In this document: one piece after another, positions 33,093 through 47,621 of the stretch
Numbering within the stretch: the first letter of the stretch is position 1
Layout: each line of letters opens with the position of its first letter
Source of the DNA: Syngnathus acus
Taxonomy: Eukaryota; Chordata; Actinopteri; Syngnathiformes; Syngnathidae
Direction of reading: 5' to 3'
Assembly: GCF_901709675.1 (NCBI RefSeq)
Contig: NC_051108.1
Location: 2,170,001-2,234,000, forward strand
Length of the DNA: 64,000 nucleotides
Translations under genes and position numbers: made by a program
The notes under the pieces: generated by a model
The model's database searches: none
The model's input: the letters and a program-made list of their open reading frames with translations, nothing else
Told to the model about the DNA's origin: nothing

Positions 33093-35160
33093 ATGGACTT
33101 CTTGGCTGGCTGCATTGGTGGTGAGTGCGGCTAATCTCCCCCCTCCCGTTTTACCAAAGTGATGCAAGTCTGTGTTCAGATTACAACTCAATGCATTTTT
33201 AAAGAGGAACCGCGTGTAGGCACGTTCAGGCGCGTCCTGATTTGTGAATGGTCAGAGAATCCTGAAGATCCTTGAAATGACTTCCAATTGAACCTCTCTG
33301 GTGTTAAGGGACTGATTTAAAAATGAAATAATCATCCTCTGTTTATGCTGTCCCAAACAAATATTGATAAGCAAACAGCTTTGAAGCTAATATTGCTTTG
33401 TTTACTTTGGCCTTGTCGTTTCCAATGCGAGATCACAGGAAATATAAATGAAATAAGAATTTTGTAAAGTTGATCCAAATGGGAAATTTGTAATATGAGA
33501 GAAAAGTAAGTTTTATGTAAAAATTGTAAAGTCTGAATATTACATGACACCTTTTTATTTGATAAGAAGACGGCCCTAAATCTACATCATAGATTTTTAA
33601 TATCACATCCAGTTATAATCATTTCCCCTTTTTTACATAATTTGTATATTTTTGTGAGATCTTTTTTTATTTATACTTCACCTCCACTTTCACTCTTTTT
33701 TTTGGGGGGGGGGGTCCGCCTCTTGTCTCTATTTCCGTGTCATTTGTGTCAAACACACACATGCTTGTGTTCTTTTCCTGGCAATCAGCTGATGGCCACC
33801 CCCTTTACAAATGGGTCATGTGATCAAACAGGTTCTTATGTCGGATTAGCTTTCGGATATTTGTTTACAACTGTAGGCTTTGATTCGTCTGCCCTCTGCC
33901 TCTGAGTCACATTATTTATGAAAGACGTTAATCATTAAAGCTTCAACTTGATGGTTTCATATTTATTTTGGTGGTTTGTCCTCAGGTGCTGCTGGAGTTT
34001 TAGTCGGTCACCCATTTGACACAGTGAAGGTAGGAAAGAACCTTCATACCTATTTGCATACGAAACAATAAAAAGACATTCAAACTGACAGAAGTAATAT
34101 TAAATTAGAGCCACCTCACTGACAGTCATCAGTATGCGTGTTTGTGTGTTTTTCCTCAAGGTCAGACTCCAAGTCCAGAATGTTAATAAGCCTCTGTACC
34201 GCGGCACCTTTCACTGTTTCCAGTCGATCATCCGCCAGGAGTCGGTATGTTTGTATAGGCATATTTTCTATTTTACAGTACAGTGAGCGCTAATGGTTAG
34301 CAAGTATTCAATTCTTGAGTAGTTGCTGATACCAAGTACCGATACCACAAGTGATTGAAACGTCTTCTCCGTGCCTCTCGCAGGTGTTTGGTTTGTACAA
34401 AGGCATCGGCTCCCCGATGATGGGCCTGACCTTCATCAACGCCATTGTGTTCGGCGTGCAGGGCCAGGCCATGCGCGTGCTGGGCCAGGACACGCCCACC
34501 AACCAGTTTTTGGCGGGCGCGGCGGCGGGCGCCATCCAGTGCGTCATCTGCTGCCCGATGGAGCTGGCCAAGACGCGCATGCAGATGCAGGGCTCGGGCG
34601 AGAAGAAGTCCACCCGGAAGCTGTACAAGAACTCTGTGGACTGCCTGGTACGCATTTATCGCCGCGAGGGCATGTGGGGGATCAACCGGGGCATGGTGAC
34701 CACCTTTATCCGCGAGACGCCCGCTTTTGGCTTCTACTTCCTGACGTACGACGTGCTGACGCGGCAGCTCGGCTGCGAGCCCGAAGACCGCTACATGATC
34801 CCCAAGCTGCTGTTCGCCGGCGGAATGGCGGGCATCGCCTCGTGGCTCTCCACCTACCCGGTGGACGTGATCAAGTCGCGTCTGCAGGCGGACGGCGTGG
34901 GCGGGGTCAATCGCTACGCCGGTATCGCCGACTGCGTGCGGCAGAGCGTGCGCCAGGAGGGGTACATGGTGTTCACGCAGGGGCTCACGTCCACGCTGCT
35001 GCGCGCCTTCCCCGTCAACGCCGCCACTTTCGCCACGGTCACGCTGGTGCTGATGTACGCACGCGGGCACGAGAGGGTCGCCAAAGAGTGCGAGGTGCCG
35101 CCCCAGCCCGCCAGCCACCACCCTCAAGGTCAAGCTCAGGCCCAAACTTCCGGACTGTGA
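33093..35160 (+). CDS. slc25a29: mitochondrial basic amino acid carrier SLC25A29
   Basis: Mitochondrial inner-membrane transporter for arginine, lysine, ornithine and related cations (family knowledge). Exons: 33093-33120, 33986-34029, 34161-34244, 34384-35160, giving 310 residues. The last exon carries most of the protein. Three carrier signatures are visible: HPFDTVKVR, CPMELAKTR and YPVDVIKSR. Other typical blocks are GLTFINAIVFGVQG, NQFLAGAAAGAIQCVICC and GLTSTLLRAFPVNAATFATV. The final exon is strikingly GC-rich, which also produces a long antisense open frame with no family resemblance. The C-terminal tail (PQPASHHPQGQAQAQ) is low complexity and probably disordered. Confidence 0.96.
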
Positions 35161-36120
35161 GTACTGTTGCGACACTTTACAGCCTTGCAGGCCAAAGTCC
35201 AAATCGCTATGAGGTTGTTGTTGTTTTTACTTCCTTGACTAGATTTTGGCATTTTATTCCCATTTTATTCTTGACCGAAATTATTCTTGTATCAAAATAT
35301 TTTTCTTTTGACGGTGGCCCCAATCACGGTTAGTCTTCCTGCCTTACTGAGGACAAAGCACTTTGTTGTCGGTTAATGAAATTGTGATCGCAGCTAATTG
35401 TGTTGATACAAGAATCAAGTGTTCTTTGATTGACACAAGGGAACAAAAGCGCTTTAGAAATGCACAACTTTATCATGTGACGTGACGGAGGTACCGATGA
35501 CCAAAACGAAAGGGTATGTTCGAACTGGAATGTTTATTTTTGGTTGCCTGTGTGTTTTTACGGCAACGCTGAATGTACCGTCATTACACTCCAGCATTTG
35601 ATACTGTCGGAACTTTAATTTGACCTATTTAAGATTTTACTGTCTCACATGCTGCTTTTTAAAAACTGAATGCTGGATTTGTCATGGAAAAAAAGCTATG
35701 CAATAAGCTGAGCATCAAATCAGATGTTTTATTTATACTGTCAGAATAATAGAGGGAAAATAAGTGTGTTCTTGCATTTAATAATAGATTATTCCAACTA
35801 TAAAAATTTATTGCTATAATTTGCCATAAAAATTGTTTGTGTCTTTTTGTTTTGGGCACCTATCTGCTTTCTTGCCTTGCTCCTTATACAAGTGCAAGTG
35901 ATACAAAAAATGCTTTGGAGGCGGTTGCTATTTGTTTATGATTTTTTTTTCCAGTCTATGAATGTCACAAATGGACAATTTGAATATTTTATTGCCTCAT
36001 GCAGTTGGCTGTGAGTTTAACTTAAGACCTGGATATGATGTATATATATTTTTTTGTTGATAAAAATAAAAAAAAAATAAAAAAATCACATGCATACAAT
36101 TCAAATCAGCTTTTTATTAC
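35161..36120. other. slc25a29 3' UTR meeting the sod2 3' UTR tail to tail
   Basis: Noncoding, AT-rich. Plus-strand AATAAA at 36065-36070 probably ends slc25a29. Minus-strand AATAAA (plus TTTATT, 36113-36118) probably ends sod2. The two signals face each other about 45 bases apart, so the transcripts must end almost on top of each other or overlap. Confidence 0.6.
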
Positions 36121-36330
36121 ACATCCAAAGTAACAACACTGATTACATGATCTGGTTTGACTGCAACAGATTCCAATATATGATTGCATTGCTGCTCCTT
36201 CAGGTAAGATGTTAACTTTTTGACAGTCACTTTTTGTGCGCTTAATAGACAGGAAGGGAACCTGCATTTTTAATAAAGTAGGTACCGGGTGCTCATGATA
36301 CAAATGATCTGCAATGACTTTATTTGGAGT

Positions 36331-37666
36331 CTATTTTTTGGCAGTCTGCAGACGCTCGCTCACGTTCTCCCAGTTGATGACATTCCAGACGGCCTTAACG
36401 TAGTCAGGCCGGACATTTTTGTATTGCAGGTAGTAGGCGTGCTCCCAGACGTCGATGCCCAGGAGCGGGATGAGGCCTGGTGAGGGTCACAGGGAGCTTA
36501 CAAAAGAAGCATTTGATCAGATGAGAGGAAAATAGATGCTGCTGACCTGTGGTTCCTTGCAGGGGATCCTGGTTGGCGCAAGCGGCGATACTAAGTCGTG
36601 CCGCCTGCTTGTCGTAGCCCAGCCAACCCCAGCCTGAGCCTTGAACTGCCACCGTGGCAGCAGACATCCTCTCCTTCATGCTCTGGAAGGAGCCAAAGTC
36701 CCGCTGGATGGCTGCCATGAGGTCACCTGACAGAACAATGCCGAAAATGTATTTCTAAGCTTTGCATTTTTCTCGCACCAGATTTTACCCAACAACAGGA
36801 AGCTAATTGGCTCATGTTACCTTGTGGCTCACCCCCACCATTGGGGGAGAGGTTAGTCCAAAAGATGGTGTGGTTGATGTGACCTCCTCCATTGAATTTG
36901 AGAGCAGGCTGAAGGGCAACCTGTGTCGTCACGTCTCCTAAAACAACGACCAAAGGGGAAAAAGTAGTCACAACTTGTACTTAACTAGCCAAGTACATTC
37001 ACTACCTTTTGCGAGCGCCTCCTTATATTTCTCCTCGGCCACGTTGAGGTTGTTAACATATGTGGCGTGGTGCTTGCTGTGGTGCAGCTGCATGATCTCA
37101 GCGTTGATGTGAGGCTCCAGGGCGCCATAATCGTATGTCAGGTCAGGAAGCGTGTGCTTCTGTCTGTGTACCTGCTGGACGGCTTGACCCAAACTTGCAG
37201 CACACCTGAGACAGGTAGTGATGCAGATTTCTTTTTTTTTACTAAAGCATGTATTGGCTCAAAGATTACAGTCCTGCACACTCAACAAATAACATTATTT
37301 GGTCAATCATTTGCTTTTGAGCTTTTAGTGACTCATGGCAACTTAAAAGTGACTTAATTCCAAGTTATCGGGTTTGATTTGAAAGGAATTGGCATACATT
37401 ATCCTGAATAGTTCACATACGTTACCTGAACGCATTTGAAGCGAATAACTTGGCAGTCAAAGTGCGTCTTTCAAAAATGAGTGCGCAACAAACTAACTTA
37501 GCCAGTAGCCAGGCAGCTTCAGTGTGTTAGCATGTGTTAGCTTTGCATAAGCAGCACAGCAGTGTCGCGCCCTGGCTAATTCACGGACACTGTACACCAA
37601 GTGCACATATATGGCTGGGAAAGTATTTTCGCTTTACCTGCGTATCTGAGCAACTCTGCAGAGCAT
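36331..37666 (-). CDS. sod2: manganese superoxide dismutase, mitochondrial
   Basis: Mitochondrial matrix enzyme converting superoxide to hydrogen peroxide and oxygen. Minus-strand exons: 37638-37666, 37006-37205, 36821-36937, 36547-36726, 36331-36476, giving 223 residues (human 222). The first about 25 residues, with Arg and no acidic residues, form the import presequence; the mature part begins near [21 protein letters not shown]. Mn ligands are all present: His51 in LHHSKHH, His99 in GHINHTIFW, and Asp184 and His188 in [20 protein letters not shown] and [10 protein letters not shown] are also visible. It is head to head with wtap (about 0.9 kb between likely start sites) and tail to tail with slc25a29. 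Confidence 0.97.
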
Positions 37667-39205
37667 GTTCGCGATGATGTTAGCAGAACAGAGGCTGCTT
37701 ACTTAACTGAACGCTTTCAATGACTGCCCTTGAACTCAAATGCGCAAGTTCAATTTGACAGCGGCGTGCGACCGTACCATTGTCATCAAGCGGGGGTGTT
37801 TTTTGAAATGATTAGCCACATTGATATAAAGTATTGTGAGGATTTTGTAATTCCCGATTGCATTTTAAACCCGTGTTATTATATTATATGCGCGCAACAT
37901 TTGTCGTGTTGTGTATTTGTCGTAAAATATAGGCGTAAAGTTTGTATTTATAGTTTAAATTTACACACAATTCAATGAGCAGTATTAAACAACGTAGATT
38001 TAAAAAATATTCTTAGTATTTATAAAATATTTGCAAACATTTTATACACTTAAAAGGATATAATCACAAAAACTACGATGACGACAGAGCTCCAAAGATC
38101 GTATGCGAATAGAGACATGTCTATTCTTCAAAACACAACCAACCGGACAATAAAAACCTCTATCGAGAAATTGCGTGTGAATAATTAAGAGTTGACGAAG
38201 AATTCGAAAGCTTTGAAATGAAATGTTAAATAATTGAATGGAGAATGTGAGAGTTAATGTTGTAATAGTTATTTTTCCTCAATGTATGGGGTGGGGACCA
38301 GGCTGAATAAACAGTTTAACCTTGGATTAGTCGATCAAGGACTGCAGAAGAAGGTTTGTGGCAAATAATAAATGAAAAAACAAAATCTGGATTTTGGCGC
38401 ATCATTAGCAATTAAGATGAATACTTTTCCCGTGAAACTCAGTGAAACTTCCATTTTGTGTCCCTAAACGTGTGGAGAGTGATAGGTCGTGTTTGTTTTT
38501 CATTTCTCTGTCTCCCCCCCTCCTGTACTCTTTGTGTGACTCGGCAAGAGCTCGTCGCCATCCACCAGCCCGCCTGGCTCGTTCGTTCCATTCCGCTTCT
38601 GTCCTCCCCCTCGTTCAACAACATGACGGAGCTCCTCGCCTAAATATCAACTCGTTTTCGACAACCCGCCGTGAAGGAATCTTTCCAGCCGAAACGCCCG
38701 GAAACCACCGCCGCAAACGGGAGGTGGGGGGAGCTGGTAAGTGGCATTTGAAGGCCCCGTTTCGTGCAGCTCGACAGTCCGCTAGTTTGAGGAAAAGGAG
38801 CGAAAGGGAGGGAGTCGTTTCCTTCACCGCCATTTTGTGATAACAAGGTGCCCGAAACACAGGCGAGATTGGTGTGTTATTGCTTTTTTTCCTCGGGGAA
38901 TTATCGAAGCCACGCGTCGCGGGGGGACATAATGCGTACGTTGGAGTAGCGGGGGCGATGCCGTGTGCAGTTTTAGCGGGCGAGCGTTAACGTTAGCTTG
39001 TTGTGGCTCTCGTGCTAACTGCTAGCCACCACACTTGCGAAGCTACGGACGCTCTTTACTAGCGGGCAGCTTCATCTTCCCTTTACCGTCTTGCTTCAAA
39101 ACAACACATTTGAAATAAACATTTCTTAGATTGTAACGATGTCTTAATGTTTTTAAAGCAGTTATTTTACTATGTGCCCCCCCCCCCCCCCCCGTAGAGT
39201 TCACA
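37667..39205. promoter_or_regulatory. divergent sod2/wtap promoter region with wtap noncoding first exon
   Basis: The sod2 side is 37667-37720. The wtap side has a GC-rich stretch (38560-38740) ending in a good donor, GAGCTG|GTAAGT at 38737, which I take as the end of a noncoding wtap first exon. The acceptor is a poly-C tract (39177-39193) followed by GTAG, just before the coding exon. The middle part (37750-38420) is AT-rich with nothing I recognise. Confidence 0.5.
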
Positions 39206-42200
39206 ATGACCAACGAGGAGCCTTTGCCCAAAAAGGTGAGCTTATCTTCTTTTTTATAACTGAACTACTACAATCAGTTATAAATCTAATATTGACTCTC
39301 CTTTGTTTTCTTTTCACCCAGGTTCGCCTCAGTGAATCTGACATGAAGACCTTGACCCGAGAGGAGCTGTGCACACGGTATATATACACACACAGTACAG
39401 TTTTGGCTCCTTTTGGTACAAGCAGCTCATTGTTGCATATCTTCTCGTATTGTTAGGTGGAAACAGCACGAGACGTACGTGCAGGTCCTGGAGTCCAAAT
39501 ATGCAGAGCTTTGTTGTAAGTAAGCATATTCACACACACACGTGTGTGTGACTCCTGATGGCAATCATGCGTGAATTGTTGATGGCTGAGACTTAGTTTC
39601 CTGATGCCTTTGCTTTCTTCGCTGGGACCGGCAGCCAATGACGTACCAGGCCTGAAGGAATCTGAGGAGAAGCTCAAGCAGCAGCAGCAGGACTCTGCCC
39701 GTAGGGAGAACATCCTGGTCATGCGGCTTGCCACCAAGGAGCAGGAGTGCACAGTATGTACATTTTTCTGCTCCTATCAATGGCAGTGGGCTTTCTCATG
39801 ATTTGCATTACAAATAGACTTGAAAACCTTAGAAGATGCTAATTGCGCTTATCTTGGGTGCTGTCAATCAACGCATGCTTATTGACATTGTCATTGTAAT
39901 GCGTTATATTTATTAACCAAGTCTTGGTCATGCTCCAGATCTTTTGACTAACAAACATCACTTACAAGCCACAAAGGCTTTTGATGTTTGCTTTTTGTTC
40001 GACTTACTGTCCTGGGACGTTTACTCATAAAGCTGTTTTGTTACCTCCTCGTAGACGCACATCCAGTACCTGAAGCAAGCCCAGCAGCCCAGCGCGGCCC
40101 AACTGCGCTCGTCCATGGTGGACCCGGCCATCAACTTGTTTTTCCTCAAAATGAAGGCCGAACTGGAACAGACTAAAGACAAACTGGAGCAGGCCCAAAA
40201 TGAACTGAGTGCCTGGAAATTTACACCTGATAGGTAACGACAATCAAAATAACACCACCCGCTGCAACCACCACCTCCCCAATAGAAGTCAAGACTTCTG
40301 CACGCCCCCACCAACCTCACTCTCACTGCAGGAACTATGGTGGGGGAAAACTGACTAAAAGCATTCAAACTACAAAAAAAAAAAAAAAAACTGTTTTTGA
40401 TCTGCGCTGCGGCAGCCGCACGTCATTAATTTTATTTAAAAAAAAAGAAAGAGACAGTATGGTCAGATGACACTTGTGTCCCCCCCACCCACCCACCGCC
40501 ACCAAAGGAGTCCGGACTGTTCCTGAAGACTGTCCCTTTACCGCACGGATATGCCGCCGCCCCCCCACCCCACCTGCCTCCTCCGCTCGAAGCAGACAGT
40601 TGACAGCTAAAATAGGGGGCGGCTAGCCGAAAAAGCGCAATTGGAAGCCTCTAAAGACAATTGTCGTACTCGTCTAAACGGTGGAACGGGCCACACGTAC
40701 CTGACTTGTGGGACAGTCTAGACACCACCCAGTCGCAGTGGCAGAGTTTTAAAAAGTAAGACTAGAAGTGTGGGCGGAGCCACGACCCGCAATGTACTTT
40801 TGGGTGCACGCCACCTTTCCCCGCCCACCCCTCCCGCTCATGGTAGCGTGTTTCCATGTTTTGTGTTTGTTTATTTTGTGCCTTGTTTTCCTACCATCGG
40901 CCTCCTTGGCGCGTCTCGCCGTCGAGCGCCGCGTTTCACCCCCAGCGTTGGGAAACGCGCCGCTCGAGGCGCACGGCGAGTTCCCTTTGCGAGCTGTCAA
41001 TGCAAAAATGTTGTTGAAGTTGATGACAATGTACCGGCCGCTTGTATTTTGGCATTGTTGGCTCTTTGACTGTTTTGTGCTGTTCTGTGTTCAAAATTCA
41101 TGACCTTACAAAGCCGCCGCTCAGCAAGACATTGAGTTTTATTTTACTTAATTGCTTTATGGTATTTCTGCAATATGTGGACAGTTTGACAGGGCGGGAC
41201 TGCAACATGCTTAGGTTGAATAATGTATTGAGGTGACTCCCATTTCATCACATTTCATACAAGCTTGTTTCTGGTAACGCAGAAGAGTCTTTTAAATACA
41301 TAGATTTCATTTTAGTCCAGTGGTCTTTTTCTAACTGAGCAATTTCTTGCTGCGGTTTTCGATGTTGATGACATCTGATTGTCGTTTTAGAATGCACGCA
41401 AGGGACGGACGGCGCCGCCGTCCGTCTCTGGGATGCCTCTGCCTCGCCATGTTTTTGTCTCCTGGTTCATCATGTGATGTCAGCCTTGTTTCCCTTGCAG
41501 CCAGACGGGGAAGAAGCTGATGGCCAAGTGTCGGATGCTGATCCAGGAAAACCAGGAGCTGGGGAAACAGCAGTCGCAGGGGCGCATCGCCCAGCTGGAG
41601 GCCGAGCTGGCACTGCAGAAGAAGTACAGTGAGGAGCTGAAGAGCAGCCAAGATGGTAAGAACCAGACAATTGTTTTCGAATCAGCTGCCATATGTGTTG
41701 AAAATAATCTGAACCTGTGATGCTGGTTGCCCCCCCGTTAGAGCTCAATGACTTCATCATCCAGCTGGATGAGGAGGTGGAGGGCATGCAGAGCACCATC
41801 TTGGTGCTGCAGCAGCAGCTCAAGGACACCCGGCAGCAGCTCACTCAGCCTCCTCAGGGAGTCTGCGCAGGGCCCAGCAGGACGTCAGCGACCGCCGAGC
41901 CGGCCGTCCCCATGGAGCAGGGCGCCTCCTCGGACCCTGCCGGCAAAGACTTCGGGCGGGTGTCCAACGGGCCCAGCAAGGCGGCCGCTTCCCAGAAAGG
42001 CGCCGCCGCGCCCGCCCTCTACCGGGAGGTCAGCAGCACTGATGAAGACTTCGCCATGTCTCCCATGGCGTCCAGCCCCGGTGAAGCCGAGACCAAACTG
42101 TCCAACCACTCGGAGGAGGTGTCGGGGAGTCATGGCGGGGCCCGGAGTGGGGCGCCGGTCGCTTTGAGCGCAGGCTACGAGAGCGTGGACTCTCCGACGG

Positions 42201-42358
42201 GCAGCGAGACCTCATTGACTCAGCACTCGAACGACACGGACTCCACCACCGATCTCCACGAGGACAAGGCTGCTGCCCAAGTCAGCAAGGGCACCAGGAC
42301 TTCACGGCACGCTCAAAACGGCCTGGACTCCACCGCAAGCGACGGTGCCGTTTTGTAA
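39206..42358 (+). CDS. wtap: WTAP, m6A methyltransferase complex regulatory subunit
   Basis: Nuclear scaffold that holds METTL3-METTL14 in nuclear speckles and is needed for mRNA m6A methylation and splicing control. Exons: 39206-39235, 39322-39377, 39457-39515, 39635-39753, 40055-40233, 41501-41655, 41742-42358, giving 404 residues (human 396). It opens MTNEEPLPKKVRLSESD, followed by a long coiled coil (KESEEKLKQQQQDSARRE; RMLIQENQELGKQQSQGR; ELNDFIIQLDEEVEGMQ). From about residue 240 the tail is a Ser/Thr/Gly-rich, disordered segment typical of the family. The intron after 40233 begins with GTAA so that unspliced RNA meets a stop after one more codon. The next gene, acat2, starts only about 750 bases downstream, as in the human SOD2-WTAP-ACAT2 block. 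Confidence 0.97.
40231..40236 (+). other. intron-read stop giving a short WTAP form
   Basis: The exon ends GAT AG at 40233 and the intron starts GTAA. Reading on gives GAT-AGG-TAA, so a retained intron would end the protein at Arg148. From memory, a short human WTAP isoform of about 151 residues ends with the same extra Arg. Whether it is made here is unknown. Confidence 0.5.
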
Positions 42359-42809
42359 TGTACCCCTGATTAAAAAAAACGTATGGTCTTTTTTTTTTTT
42401 TTATACAGAACAAGATGACAAATGCATAGTGTGTAATACAGCGTTGCTGTCAGGCACTTTGTTTTCCTGCCCTTCCCCTTTTGCTTCTCGTGAAACACAT
42501 TTGGGAACATGGGAGATGGTTAATGTTAGATGCAATTGAGCGGATGTTTGATTTAAAACAAAAAAATACACTAGTATGTTTCAGTCTGCTGTTCATTTGA
42601 GTTGGCCATTCACATCCACTGTTTTAACTTGTCAAGTTCAAGAATTGTGGCATAAACATCTCACTTAGCTCACCTGTGTTCATATTTTTTTATTTCAATT
42701 TTAAAATTTCATTTAAAAAAAAAAAAAAATGTTCAAATTCTTCTGTGAGTAGTTTCTATGAGATGTTCATATTCTGACTTCAGTCCTTTTCATGTACTGA
42801 CCAAATACA

Positions 42810-42815
42810 AATAAA
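42810..42815 (+). terminator. polyadenylation signal of wtap
   Basis: AATAAA in acaaataaagg, about 450 bases after the wtap stop and about 290 bases before the acat2 start codon. Confidence 0.6.
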
Positions 42816-42979
42816 GGATTTTAATACAAAGGGAACAGCCAGTTATTACTCTTGATCAATACATGACTCGCTAAAAAACCCGAAATGTAGCTTTTAATTT
42901 TTTTTTTAACTATAATAAAGGTATATAAATAAATAATTGGCTGCCTTTGATCCATAACAGGAGCTCCACAACTTCCACG

Positions 42980-42994
42980 CCACACGGTGGCGCT
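42980..42994 (+). promoter_or_regulatory. CTCF-like motif in the acat2 promoter region
   Basis: CCACACGGTGGCGCT fits the CTCF core closely. It lies about 125 bases upstream of the acat2 ATG, between two tightly spaced genes. Confidence 0.4.
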
Positions 42995-43106
42995 GGCGTG
43001 CTGTTCTAGTCCAGTAATAGCGCAGAATTGCACCGAATCAGCTGCTGTTTGCACACAACAGGAAGACTGGACATAGCAAAGAGCAGCAGACTGCAGCCAA
43101 GTCAAC

Positions 43107-45481
<2,375 letters not shown>

Positions 45482-45582
45482 TGTCACATTGTTTACACTT
45501 CAAGATTGCTCAATGTGGTGAGTTTGGACCGCAACCTTATCAAATGTGATGGCAAGTAGCAGCCCCCTCACTAATAGAGCTG

Positions 45583-45588
45583 AATAAA
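45583..45588 (+). terminator. polyadenylation signal of acat2
   Basis: AATAAA in ctgaataaatg, about 100 bases after the acat2 stop. The convergent erh signal is on the other strand at 45832-45837. Confidence 0.65.
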
Positions 45589-45831
45589 TGTCCCTAGGTG
45601 CGTAATTACTAACACTTAAGAACTTTAGATGTTCTCTCTAAGAGAGTATGGTCGCTTGTAACTCAACATTCCATAGGAATGGACTCTAGAAGAACGATAT
45701 GTGCCATAAGATGAGGTTATGTGAATATTCATCTAAGACGGAACCAATGACAGAATTAGTCCTCCATTTTAGCACGTGTGCACGATTTGTGAATGTGGGC
45801 ACATTGCAAAACACGTCATATTGTTAAGTTG

Positions 45832-45837
45832 TTTATT
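45832..45837 (-). terminator. polyadenylation signal of erh
   Basis: TTTATT on the plus strand is AATAAA on the minus strand, about 380 bases past the erh stop. Confidence 0.55.
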
Positions 45838-46215
45838 AAAGAACAGTTCCGATACCAAAATGATCACATTTGAAAACAGCCACATTGCTGGTTCCTTGGA
45901 ATCCTATACAATGTAAAAAACGTTTACAACATCAACAGAAAGAAAATGTAGTTTGAATAACATGACAACTTTTGTAAATTTAAAGTCCGTCCATCAAAAT
46001 GACAATTGAAATTTCACTGCATGTAAAAAACATTAAATAAAAACATCAAATACAAACTGAATGTGAATTCGCTTAGAAACTAGAATGCCTCAGCTTGGTG
46101 ACCCAGACCTTCCACGGAATCGATATGGACATCCTCTCAAAGTACTGGAAATGTATATTTGTCCCCGTATACTCCTTTGAGATGCATGTAGAAGAACAAG
46201 GGGCAAATCGTCTCA

Positions 46216-47064
46216 CTACTTCCCTGCTTGGTGAGCTTGACGTCTCAGCAGTACGTAAATCTTCTCCTTGATCCAGTCTTTGTTGTACGGCTGGTACGTT
46301 TGAGTGTCCGCTCTGTAACTGGGGGGGGGGGGGGGGGGGGAATTCAAATTTGGAATCATGCATATTGTGTTTAATTCAATTGAGACACTTACACAAGACA
46401 ACTCAGGTCCGCCAAGTCGTCAATGAAGTCAAACAATTGACTAATGTCGTATGTGATGGACGGGCTGTTTGGATTCATTCTCTTGAGGTGCTCTTCATAC
46501 ATTTTGCACACACCTGGGAGAAATATGCACATGGGAAAGACATTAGAAACTTCCATGTTGCTCCCTTCGCATCATAAAACAAATTCTCAGTCATGTTAAT
46601 GTACGCATCCTGAGCCAGAGGGGTCGTGCTTTGAAACTACGGAAGCCGCACGAGTTGCTAACATTGTTCAGCTGTGATCATTAGCAAATTGGCAAACTTT
46701 CACCACACAAGATAAGTCACAGGTTGTATTTTAGCGAGATTAGCATGGTGAAACTTTCAGACCTTCCATGCATTCATTCACCGACTCGTAGTCAGCATAC
46801 GTTCGGCCTTCGGGTTTCTTGGTGGGCTGAACCAACAGGATCGTGTGCGACTACGAAATGGACAAAAGTCGAAAGGTGAGACAAGAATCATAAAATAATA
46901 CGTATGACGAGTAGAGAAGCAATATTATTTTCTTTATTTGTGTTTGGTTCGCACCGCACGTTTGACCCAGTTAGCCAGCTAGCTCGTTAGCGTAGCTGCA
47001 GCTGCCCGTTAACTTAATTTGATGCACATTTGTTAAAGCCTAAAACAATGCATTCACTCACCAT
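46216..47064 (-). CDS. erh: enhancer of rudimentary homolog
   Basis: Small, extremely conserved nuclear protein that works in RNA processing and splicing and binds partners such as DGCR8 and CIZ1. Minus-strand exons: 47062-47064, 46763-46850, 46393-46513, 46216-46318. They give exactly the family length of 104 residues. The first coding exon carries only the ATG. It is recognised by [36 protein letters not shown] and [19 protein letters not shown]. The acceptor of the last exon is preceded by an uninterrupted run of 20 C on the minus strand. It is convergent with acat2 and lies just downstream of the papilin-like gene on the same strand. Confidence 0.97.
46321..46340 (+). repeat. G20 homopolymer next to an erh splice acceptor
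   Basis: Twenty G on the plus strand are twenty C on the erh strand, immediately before the AG acceptor of the last erh exon. The run therefore serves as the polypyrimidine tract. Confidence 0.9.
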
Positions 47065-47491
47065 GTTCGAGTTTAAATGAAACGAATGTATTCTAATTCC
47101 TGCACGACAAATCTGGGATGAAACGGCACGACAAATACGATTTACAAATCCCTCTTTGCCTTGAAGCTGTTTACGTTTAGATACTGACAGGAAGTGACGT
47201 CTTGGCATTTCCTGTATCAAGAGAAAGGATTTCAAAACAAAGTGTTTACAAAGTAAGAGTGTAGTCCTCATATACAATTTATTATTATTATATCAATTAA
47301 CTGTACTTTACTGTTTTGTTTTTTTCTGATGGTATTAGTACATTGTAAACATTTCAACTGTAAAGTACCACCAAACTGAATTACAGCATCTATGTAATAT
47401 ACGTGTCAAATAGTTTGTGATTACAGTATTTTTTCAAACACTGTGACTTTGAAATTAAAAAGGGACCTTAGAAGCATAAGATGGAAGAGTA

Positions 47492-47497
47492 TTTATT
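47492..47497 (-). terminator. polyadenylation signal of the papilin-like gene
   Basis: TTTATT on the plus strand is AATAAA on the minus strand, about 125 bases after the stop and about 430 bases upstream of the erh start. Confidence 0.5.
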
Positions 47498-47621
47498 TTA
47501 TTCCTTTTGTTCCTTGCAGATGAGCCGTAATAAACAAAAAAGTCAAACTTTTATTTTACCAGCATAAAAGAAGAGATGAAGCAAGCCACAATCACATCAT
47601 GCACACTTTGCATTTCAATTG

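Noticed and set aside
34297-35333. 301-codon minus-strand and 320-codon plus-strand alternative frames over the last slc25a29 exon
   Set aside because: They are shadows of the GC-rich carrier exon. The plus frame at 34384-35160 has full carrier signatures and these do not.
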